From Incurvaria masculella (taxonomy: Eukaryota; Arthropoda; Insecta; Lepidoptera; Incurvariidae), in contig OX335651.1 in NCBI GenBank assembly GCA_946894095.1, positions 18,188,501 to 18,252,500 on the forward strand: 64,000 nucleotides of DNA, written 5' to 3'. Under the pieces are notes generated by a model that worked only from the letters and a program-made list of their open reading frames with translations, searched no databases and was not told where the DNA came from. Below are positions 46,391 through 58,300 of the stretch, in pieces (positions within the stretch are counted from its first letter, which is position 1; each line of letters starts with the position of its first letter). Made by a program: the position numbers and the translations under genes.

Positions 46391-49300
46391 ATGTCTCCGT
46401 GGAGCTTATTGATACTATCATGCGCCTTGGCGCTGGGCGTGATAGCCCACAGTCCCATACCAGAGATGGAGGATTCCATCGAATTATGGAACGAAATGAC
46501 GCGCGACCCTGCTTTCCGTCTCCCTACCACGGTCGTCCCTAGACACTACAACGTTATGATCACACCCTACTTTGAAAACACTGACCCAAATCTAGCCTTC
46601 ACCTTCGATGGTGTACTGAACATGTACATTCGCGCTCTGCAAGCCGACGTCACGGAAATAGTTCTACACTGCAACGACATCACAATTCAGACCCTAGCTG
46701 TGACGAGGATTGTAAACGGTGCGACATCAAACGTCCCTACCGATGGTGTGATCCCAGTCTGCGATCCCGTCTATGATTTCATGAGGATAAATGTCCAACA
46801 GGCTTTGGTTGAAAATCAGGAGTACATCGTGAATATAGTATACAGAGGCAATATTCAGAACACCATGAGAGGTTTTTACAGAAGCTGGTATTACGACAGT
46901 ACAGGCAATAAAAGGTAAGTACATAGCCATTGTTGCCCACTTTCAAAGGGACTAGGAATACCATGTAGGCCGGCGCTTGGAAGCTTGGTGCTTCTTCACA
47001 CCGTTTTTGGAAGACCCCAGCTTGTACTTTGGGGGAAATACTTTGGCACACGATCCAATAAATAATAATTTATATTTTCTGATTCGAGAAATTTCGACAG
47101 TGCAAATTCAGACATGCTTTCCCTACCATGCACGTTGAACGATAGTAGAAAATGTGATGTGGGATACCGTTATGCAGCTCCGAAAAAGCATTATTCGCGG
47201 AACAGATGTTTAAACACAGACAGATACCATGTAGCTCTCTGTGTTTAATCTTCACCAAACTTAACTTTGGAACTTAACTTTGGAGTTGGAGGGTCTCCAA
47301 TTTCTGGGATACTTCTGGGTCGTCGACAATACGCACGGCACGGCACTGTATCGAGTATTTGGAGTCAAGCAGGTACTTAGCTGAACCGTCCCACAGATGT
47401 GACCAATACTTCACGCCGAACCTTAGTTGTCTTAAATAACTAATGTAATTTAAGCAGATTAAACGTAAGGTTACACATGTTGAAATTATTAATGATTTTA
47501 CTAATTACGGCAAAGCAAAGGTTGGATAAAAACCAAGCAGACTGTGTATGACTTAAATATTCGTATCAAATTTCCAGCAGATAAAACCGGAATGCTGCGA
47601 CTGAATGAAAATAAGAAGATCTAAATATGAAATTAGATAAAATATGATAAATTTATGATTGCATTCAGTTTAGGTATAGTTCATTGGAATTATTTGCTCG
47701 TAGATGGATGGGAACCACACAATTCCAGCCTGGACATGCTCGCCAGGCGTTCCCTTGCTGGGACGAGCCGGGCTTCAAGGCGACCTTCGACATAACGATC
47801 AATAGGGAAGCAGACTTCAGTCCATCTATCTCAAATATGCCGATTGCTACCACTACTAGGTAAGTGATCAAACAAGCTGATGCTTAGAGTGAGTCTAGAA
47901 ATAAATTAATTTTTATTCGCCCCCCCCCCCCCCCGTGCAAAGTTGGAAAATCTGTGGCTTATTCACTCAGAGCGCTTTACAATGGCATTGAAAAATCCGA
48001 CCATGGGATGGTAAGAAAAATCGAAAGAAAATAATATATATGCTGGATTTTACCGTATATCTTCAATGTTTCTTAAAACAGAATAATTAATATTCCATAG
48101 AATCGTTCCTATGTATTATTCACAATGATCAGTAGTTGTATTTACTGTCCTAGAGAAAGCACATTCCACACCGAATGATTTAGTCTGACCTCAAACATTT
48201 GAGCAAAACCGAGTGAATGTTCGTGGTTATTTACATTGCGTGCCATACAAATAAGCCGAAGGGTGAAAAAGAGAATTTTACATTATAATTGTACTGATCG
48301 TTGACAATGTTTTTCATAATCTTGAATGTTTTAATGATATCTTATCAGCCGCCATTGGAGTATCGTATTTGCCATCTATAAGTTGATTTAATTTGTGAAT
48401 GTACGCTCTTTAATGTATCTCTATATTGTATCCCGGAAAATGCTATAGTTCTGATGATTTTTCCAGCTTGCCCAACCAACGGATTTCCGAAACTTTCCAC
48501 ACCACCCCCATTATGTCCACCTACCTGATAGCTTTCATCATCTCCCATTACCAAGTCTCCGACACGACGCCCGCCGGCGACCCCAGACCGTTCGAGATCA
48601 TCGCCCGGGACAACATCGGAATCACGGGCCAGTGGGCTTTCCAAACTGGCGTCGCTCTACTCGAGTATATGGAGCAGTACACAAACATATCCTACTATGA
48701 GATGGCTGACAACATGAATATGAAGCAGGTTGCCATCCCGGACTTCTCGGCTGGAGCGATGGAGAATTGGGGTCTTTTGACTTATAGGTAAATACATCGT
48801 TCGAATCGAAGCCGTTCTCCATTTCCAGGTCTAGTCAGAGTTTTTTGGTAGGCTAGGTTCAATAATATAACGCTCTTAATGATTCCTTAAAAGCAACCAT
48901 TTAGAATTAATCTTTCAAAATTAAACTCTATTACTTTCTGGTAAATTGTGAAATAACAAACTCTGTGGAAATGCTTGGGGTTATTCTGTAATAGCATAAA
49001 AAACAATATGAGTTGCAGTATAGGTATTCACACTGTAGAGTAGCAAGAAAATTATAATGTTTTATACATATATTTCATGTCAGCCCCATGGTTTATTTAT
49101 TTGGTTGAAATTTCATATATTTATTTTTGTTTCTGTCTTTCAAAAAGGTCTTTTAAGAGATAAAGCACTGCTCGAAACATTCATTAATAGGAACATTGGT
49201 AAATTAATAACATTCAAATAAATAATTATGAATCTCAACGAAGAAGAACAGATAAATCCATTGTTACTATACAGGGAAGCCTTGATACTCTACGACCCAG

Positions 49301-52300
49301 CGCACTCTAATCACTTCTACCGTCAGCGAGTTCCCAACATCGTGTCCCACGAAATCGCCCACATGTGGTTCGGAAACCTGGTCACTTGTGACTGGTGGTC
49401 GAACCTCTGGCTCAATGAAGGCTTCGCAAGATTCTACCAGTACTTCCTCACTGGAGCGGTAAGAATATATTTTGTCCAAGCACAATTCTCGTAGTCCGGT
49501 GACGACTAGGCACCAAAAAAACATTATTAAACCATAGTAGCATTGGTGAAAGCCTGTTATTATTGATATTAACCATCCATACGACGATATTTTTACCTTA
49601 CACCTTACATCTTATTACCTTACAAGATACACGAACCGAACAATTATGAAGTGAAGTAGTAGATTCACTATTACGCCAGGAGGCTCAAACTGGAAGAATT
49701 ATGAAACACATTTAAACATTTCCTAATACATCCATATAATTAAATCATGAGATACTACGGTTGCCATGCCACAACCTTGTCCTTTAACAGTCGTATTCAG
49801 AGGTGGCCGTAGAAATTTTTAACATGGATTATCTACCATACCAGAGAGATCATCCACGAATTAAACGTAGTCTGCTCACTTTGAATTAGCCTGATTGCAC
49901 CACTTCATAAATAGCGCCATAAAATTAGCACTAAAGTATAATTTAAGGTGGCCCAACCCGGCGGGACTAACTCATTCGCGGGCACGGTACAAAACCGTGC
50001 TGTTGCGCTCTGGAACCTTCTGTCTTACAAAGAAAAAGACAGGCTCCGTGATGAGGAAGATGCAACATGTCCACAAAAAAGACAATGTGCACAGTGCAAA
50101 GACAGTGTATGATTTGATAAGATTTACGAAAATTTGAATTACAAAACAACTTATAGCTGAAAGTAAACCACGACCGCTGTAGTCAAAAATATAACTAAAA
50201 ACAAAAAGATTATAAATCTTGATTAAATAAGCTATGTCTGATGACTAATCTTTTTAAGATGTTCTTACTTTATCATTGCGTAATCCACCTCCAAAGATAT
50301 TGTATAAAACGCCTGAAAAATTCGAACTTTCGGACCTTATAACGACCACTTATGCCAACGGTCATCAGACATCTAGTTCGATCAAATAAAGCTATTTTGA
50401 GCAAAATTTGGGATCTCTGACAAGAAATATGGGCGTGATCTTCTTTCCCCGTTTGTATGGGGAGTTGAGCGGGATGGCTCACCTTAACATACAAAATGAG
50501 GATATATGCATACTGCTCGTAGTGTCTGAGAGCCGTGTCCTTGCTCACTGAAATTCCCTCAGGTGCTACCGGAACTCGGATTCGAGACCCGCTTCATCGT
50601 GGAGCAAGTCCACGTGTCCATGTTGTCGGACGCGGTAGACTCGGCGCACGCGCTCACCAACCCCGACGTGAACACACCGGCGCAGGTCAGCGCGCACTTC
50701 TCCACCATCACCTACGCGAGAGGAGCCTCCGTCATCAGGATGACTCAGCACATGCTCGGTGACGACACCTTCGTCAAGGCGCTCAGGAGTTATCTTAAGG
50801 CCAAGTCTGTATATTGTTTTAAAATTTGATTTGATTTATCTGAGCGGCTCGTAGCCTAGTGGCGCGGCGACTGGCCTAGCCTACCAGAGGCCTTGGTTCA
50901 ATTCCGACATGCACCACTGTCATTCTCTTTCCGAGTTTGATAAGTGCATTTAGTCACGAATGCGAGCTGCTCAATGGTTCGGAATCCATGTAAAACTGAA
51001 GGTCCCATTCCCCTACTATATAGGTGATAGGGTTTTAGCCCGCCCGGGTTGGTACCATCGCATTGGATGAAAGGATGGTCGAAGCGGCAATGAAAAATTG
51101 TCCGTGTTTTTCATCCAGTTCAATGTCGCCGTGCTCATAAAGGGAAGGTCCTGGCATGGCACCTAATTCCTTCGGGAATGCGGTGTATTGGACTAATATC
51201 ATAACGGTAGTTGTCTGGTATTAGCCATCCATGTCAGGTCGAATAAAAAAAAATCTCCCTTACAGAATCGCTTTGTTGTCCGCCCGTCTGTTTGTCCGCT
51301 TGTCAAGACTCCTTTATTTCGGAACTGGTAGAAGTATCAAGTATAAAGGAATATCAAATACTTAGGTTCGTTAGAGGTATATTTCAAACTTATAAGTCAA
51401 CGCAATCAGAAGAGATTCATGTCGTGTATATTTAAATCTGCACAGTCGCTGTTGAAAAGATGCTAGGCAATAGTAATTTACCTTTTTATTATCACAACAT
51501 GCATATGCTTCCTCAGAGAATACAACGTAGCAGCTCCTCAAGACCTATTCGACGCGTTCGACGCAGCTGCAGCTGAAGACCAAGCCCTGGCCGCTTACCC
51601 AGGCATCACCGTAACAGAATACTTCAAGACCTGGTCGGAGAAAGGTGGCCATCCTATCCTGACGGTCGTTGTAAACCACCAAACTGGACAGATGATTGTG
51701 ACACAGGTTTGAAGAAGTTTCACTTTGAATATGCACGGTGTTAATTTTTTTCGCGACATTTCTATTTTAATACCGATTATTTAACTATTTCGTATACTGA
51801 TAATTTTGTGGTATTTAAAAATTAAATCTAAAATAGTAAAAAAAAATTGCAGATTTAATCCAAACTTTTACCTCAGCGACAATTTCCATTTGGAATTGTG
51901 TAAGCACGCCATGTGTTCGCGCCACTGCCAAGGTCACGCGTTTGCTGTCTCGCAGCTGACTGCGCGCCGCCGCCAAATTTATTGCGTCGATCCGAATGTA
52001 AATTTTCACATTTATTATAAAAAATGTTCTACTTTAAAACTTTTTGTAAATGCAGTGCGATTCCTATTACGAAATACTATGTTTTCATACTAGTATTAGA
52101 AATCGAAAATTTTAAAACAAAAGGTCAAAACAAAAACTTAATGAATTTTTCGAATTGGATAATTTCAATGAAATGTATCGTAAGTTGACATCGTATCCTT
52201 TAACATCAAAGATCATAGCTTGATGGTTTGACTTGTCAAAGTGTTCGTTACAAATCAGATAACCAATAAATATAATAAGCGATTAAAACATGTATTCAAA

Positions 52301-55300
52301 AATTAAACTACGCTGTAGTGAGAAGACTGAATGCTCGCATAAATAATGTTTAATACAAATTAATTCCAGGCACGATGGGAGAGAGACAGCGGTGTGTCGA
52401 CCGTACCCAGCCTGTGGCAGATCCCTATTACGTGGACCAGGCAGAACGCTGTCGACTTCGCCGTAACCAAACCCAGTCAAGTTCTTGTCGATCAAGTCAC
52501 AGTCATTGATCGCCAATCCACAGGACATGAATGGGTTCTTTTCAACAAGCAGCAGACCGGTTCGCTTTTATTTAGACATTTAGCCCTACCTGAATGCTTA
52601 AAAATCCATATATTAATCCATGGGTGAATATTTACAATAATCCATCCTACTTACTGGGTGGCAGGGTTATACCTAGCGAGCACGGAACACTTATGATTTT
52701 GCATACTAGCCTTAACTTATCTCATTTTGATGGGAGCCTAGTTTCGTAACATAAGAGACTTTATTTATTCATCAAATTTAAATCAAGAGAACAATCAAAA
52801 TAATTCTAATACTTGCATAAAAACTATGTATAAACAAACAATATGTATTTACTACATTATGGTAGAGCATTCAAAAGTACTATGAGACACCCATTTTATC
52901 CTAACTTCAGTTATTAAATGTTTCATTCTTTTCCTTTATTTTTAACCGACTTAAAAAAAAGGAGGAGGTTATCAATTCGTCTGTATGTTTTTTTTTTGTT
53001 TTTTTTTTTTTTATATTATACCGACATTTAAGATTATTAAATAATTTTATTAATTCTATTGACTTTCTTTATTTCAGGTTTCTACAAAGTTAACTACGAC
53101 CCTACCACATGGGGTCTCATTACACTGGCCCTCAGGGACGAAACACAGAGGAATGTTATTGACGAGTACAATCGCGCTCAGGTAATGCACAAAAAATATG
53201 TTTACTCACTCAGATACTATTAACTCAGATACTAGAAGAAAAACCCAGTTAGAGCAACAACTATGGGCAGATTTAAATTTAAAAAAACCGGTCAAGTGCG
53301 AGTCGGACTCGCACACGAAGGGTTCCGTACCATCGTGCAAGATTTAACACAAAAAATCACGTCTTTGTGTATGGGGCCCCCTTTTAATCTTAACATTTTT
53401 TTGTTTTAGTTATTTGTTGCTATAGCGGCAAAATAAATACACACTCTGTGAAAAATTCAGGTGCCTACCTATTACGGTTCATGAGATAATAATAATAATA
53501 TTCTTTATTGCTATCATACACATGTTACATACAAGGGCGGACTTATTGCCTAATGTCAATCTCTTCCAATCAACCCGATAATGGGACAAAAATATACAGG
53601 TAGCAACAAGAAAAGTAACCTAAGAATAGATTTTGTGCACTATTTATTTCTATAAATGATATACAGCCCTGTGACAGACGGACGGACGGACGGACGAACA
53701 CACGGACGTACAGACGGATGGACGGATGGACTGCGGAGACTTAGTAATAGGGTTCCGATGGCACCCTTTGGGTACGGAACCCAAAAAAGTAGATATTTAA
53801 AATCAAAATTTATAATTTCCAACAAATATGGTGAAAGTAATAAAAAAACAATATCTATATTTAAAAAATAATTTCCGTGCGTTAGTCTCGCTAAAACTCG
53901 AGAACGTTGAGCCGTTCTCGAGTTTTAGCGATAATTTGAATCATTTTTTTTATTTTATGTTAGCCTCAGTACTGGGGTGGTTTAGATTTACAATTGGACT
54001 TAGTAGGTGGCGCTGTTGTAGAGATTGATCGAATAGATAAAGAGGAACAAAAGAAGAAAAGCTTTATCTAAATATATATTATTGGAATATGATAACTTTT
54101 TCTTCCAATAATTTAATCTATCAATATTTTTCTAATAATGCTTTTAAATACATACATACATACTATCGAATCGTTTTCCCGGAGGGATAAGCAGAGATGA
54201 TATAACGTCTTAGTTCTTTAAAAAAATTAAATAATTTGTTTGGGTTTTCTAGTACTTTAGATCTGTCTCCTCAATGATATTTCAACAAAATGATGTCATT
54301 TTAAAGTTGTTTTAACAGATATGTAAAAAATTAATATGATTAATTGGCTTAAATTACCTGAGAAATACTTGATAAATGCGCAAAAAACGATAACAATACT
54401 AATATAATATGGTAGGTATAATTTACAAATATCAGGAACAGTATAGATAATCAAATCGATTCTATGGAATTTTGTCTGATAAGCAATCTGATCCGGATAC
54501 GGGCGCCTTCGATAGTCCCTCACGATTAAGTTCGTAAAAAAATTGAAGAACAGATCCTGGTTAAAAATAGTGGAGGTTTTTGGGCAGTAGAAAGAGACAA
54601 TAGAGATTTAAATTGTTTTGAACGAGTACTCTTGGTAACATATTCATTCAAGAAAATATTTATTTTCAGGCAGCTAGTCTGAAGTTCCTATATAAATCCT
54701 ATTCAACTTGGGTTACCACTGTCCACATTTGTAAGTTTTCTTAATCCAGTTAGTAGTGCACTTAGTCACTTCTTTATAATGCTAACAATGTAAATTTCTG
54801 CCGTAAAATTTTTCTTTTTTTCTTCCATTTTTTGAAGTCGTACAATTTGTAGATTAGTGTCACAATGATTTGTGAATTGATATTTTTTTTTGCTTTTATT
54901 GCATGTATGTTACAGTCCTCCACAATTCTCATACTTACATTTAAAGTACTTGCGAACATTGGACTTGTAGGTTGTGATTACGCAGATCTGGATGTGTTAT
55001 TTGGCAGTGGACAGTTCTTGCATGGCTTTACAGTTATGGCTTTAAGTATTGATTACGACTTGATTGGGTCACCTCGTCTTCTTTGTTTTTACGTCGGTAC
55101 ATTTTGGAACTTGACAACATGAGAAATATTTTAGAATCGATGTGGATTTTTTTTTAAAAAATGTATTGTCCTTTTCAAGAAGATCATTATCAAGAAAACA
55201 TATTGCAGAAAATGGCAATTTTATTTGGGTAAATTTCATACTTACCATAATGACCATTTTATAACCGGCAAAGTAGAAAAATATACTCGTTCTTACCAAA

Positions 55301-58300
55301 CAGCTACGTCGCTTTAGTCAACGAATGCAATATTAACAGGCCACCGTTTTTGTATGTTATTTTAAAGAAAATGTTTTCTTTACAATTTGTATGGAGGATA
55401 GACTGTGAAGCAAGGAATAAAAGAAACAAATAAATATATAAGATACTTTATAAATTTAGTGCAAGGCAAGATCAAACCTATTACAGGCAGTGTCTATACC
55501 AATGGGGAAGAATACTCAAAGCTTATTGTAGATGTCGCATGAGCGAAACGTCAAAACTGTCATTCCTGTCATTGTTCAAGTTTGATTTACGAGTTTTAGG
55601 TGAAAGGAAGCGGTTAGAATAAGTTTTAGAGAAAAAGAGAGCTTTTATTTGTCTTAAAACATTTTTAAATGTCATTGACCAGCACGAAGTATGAAACAAA
55701 TATTATAGGTATAAATAGGTTATATTTTTATGGAAGTTTATTTGATACGACTTTGCCCCATTTGCACGAAGCTACGGCCGTGATAATCAATGTTCAAACG
55801 CGTCACTTTTAGTGAACCGCACGGAGTTGCTTCCATACTGTCCATACAAAGTGATGTGTTTTATCAAACGTTAACTTTGATTTTGATGTTTTGTGCTTTC
55901 GTGCACTCGGCCCTTATTTTGATTAGCATAATTAAGAACGATTTATTTTCGGATTAACAACTTCGGAAAACTTAGTCAATTCAATTACATATATTGAGTA
56001 AATACAAATCTCAATTCTACCGTTTTTTTTGTATCGTATCTGACAGTTTTAACAATTTTTTTAGGTGAACTCGCTCAGACGCCACCTGCCGTGATATATT
56101 AGCAATGTTTTTCCCCATTCCGCCAGCATGCTCTATGCCTATAACAAGGAATTCTACTACAGTACCTTCTCCCGTAATCAATACCTCATACTAACACAGT
56201 GTTTAAGATTTCAGATACATTGTTATAACGCTTCAGCTGCGTTTTGGACATAGACTGGGAAGATTGAACAGTGAAATGTCCTCAGATCGTGGACGACGTG
56301 TTTCAATTTGCGCGCGCCGGCGTAATGACGTATACCCGGGCGCTCAACATCCTCTCGTTCCTCGAGTTCGAGACGGAGTACTCGCCGTGGCTCGCCGCCA
56401 TCACCGGCTTCAACTGGGTCCGCCGGCGCCTCGCCCACGACGTGGACAGCTTGCAGCAGCTTGATGTGAGCGTTGACGCCATGAGCAACTTTTAAGCCCT
56501 GAGACCCTAGCCCCGATCGACTGGCGTTTTCAAATGTATTGAGAGATTGAAGAGCGCGCGTAGTGGGCGTTAAGGCGCTAGGACTAGCCAACCACTATCG
56601 CCATACAAATACACCTTTAAACAAATGTAATAATATGTAATGAAACGCCTCAGCAAGTCCAAATAGAACTTCAGACTGATAATGGATTGTTATTTTTTTT
56701 TAAATTCCATCATTTATTTAAATAATAATAATAAAAGATTATTTTTCACATTAGAAATGTGAAAGTAATTTGCTTTTAGATTTCTACATTTAGTCAAAAA
56801 AGTTCGGAAATGGACACCATTTCCGCAATGTATTTTGTATAGAAAAAGGAAACATACGTTAACGAAAATAGGTTGATTCCTAGACAAGGAATCATATATT
56901 GTAAGAATGACAATTCTAATCGTCAGACATAGTTAATTAACTTGGGTTACCTCGTCTAACTTTGCGATTTGGCTAGTACTAGGGCCTTAAGCGAACTAAC
57001 ATTTGCGAGTCCGAGCTTGATTTGCCAACTTACATACCGTCGCCGTTAATACGACGACTTTGCCATTGACGCCGACTCCGCGTTCATACAAATCGGAAGT
57101 CCGAGTTTGACTTTGACAGCTTGAAGAAGTAAAACTACAGAATATCTAATAAAAACTTGCATGGAGTTTGACGTTTTTACGTAATTTCGGAGTTCTAATA
57201 CTAATTATAAAAACTCTAAATTTTATGATGCCTTAAGTAATCATAATAGTCAGTATTTATCCATTCTTCTTTATTCAGTAAGCATTTCCAACTATCAGCT
57301 TTGAAAATTGTGCTCTTATTCGTCTCAAATCGGTAAATCTATTCGTTCATGCCAAATTTTACTAAAGCCGTTTCGCTGTACTACTGAGTAATATCTTATA
57401 CACTTCTCACATTCCAGGCGTTAATCATCCAGCTCAGCACAGCGGTGGTTCAGAAGCTCGGCTACTCCGAAATCCCCGACGAGTCCTACTTGGATGGACT
57501 CCTCCGCATGTATCTAATGTCTTTCTTGTGCAACGTCGGGGATTCTGGGTGCCGCGCCGCCGCAGTCACCAACTTTGCCAACCTGAGAGACAATTTACAG
57601 GAGTATGTTACTTTCAAATATTCATCAATTGTGACTATTTAACTTATTTTCACTTCCTTAATATCATTGACTTACTTGCTAAAAGCTGAACCCTTTATAC
57701 TGAATTGATCAATTGAATTAAATAAATTGATCTCAATAAACCTTACGATATAAAGTTTGGATTTTAAAAAATACACGTTATTTTTTGGGGGGTTTCGGAA
57801 ACATATTCCTAGAAGCATAGCAGAGCTCACTAGTGACCAGATTTAATAGTGATATGCAATGGATAAAAATAATGTTCGAAATGGATTTCCTCACGAGGTT
57901 TATCTTCACAGAACATCATCGACCCATGCACTTATGTCTGCATAGAATATGAGTTCTTGCACCAACGCATTTACTTCTTACAACAAATCCCTGATTACAG
58001 GGTGCCGCCAAACCTGCGTCCGTGGGTTTACTGCAACGGCCTGCGGCAGGGTACGGCCGCAGACTTCACCTTCCTCTGGAACCGTTACGTCAACCACGAC
58101 CTGGCCGGAGAGAAGGTGGTCCTGCTGGAAAACCTCGGCTGCACTACATTTGCGGCCAGCCTCAACGACTACCTCAACGAGATAATAGCAGACAACGACA
58201 ATGTGAGGCCGCAGGACTACACTGTCGCCCTGAACTCGGCGACGTCTGGCAACGAGGACAACACCTGGATCGTGTTCACCTGGGTCCAGAACCATTACCA

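Noticed and set aside
50842..50910. Functional tRNA gene
   Set aside because: A and B boxes are present, but the stems do not close into a good cloverleaf and the region continues into a SINE body.
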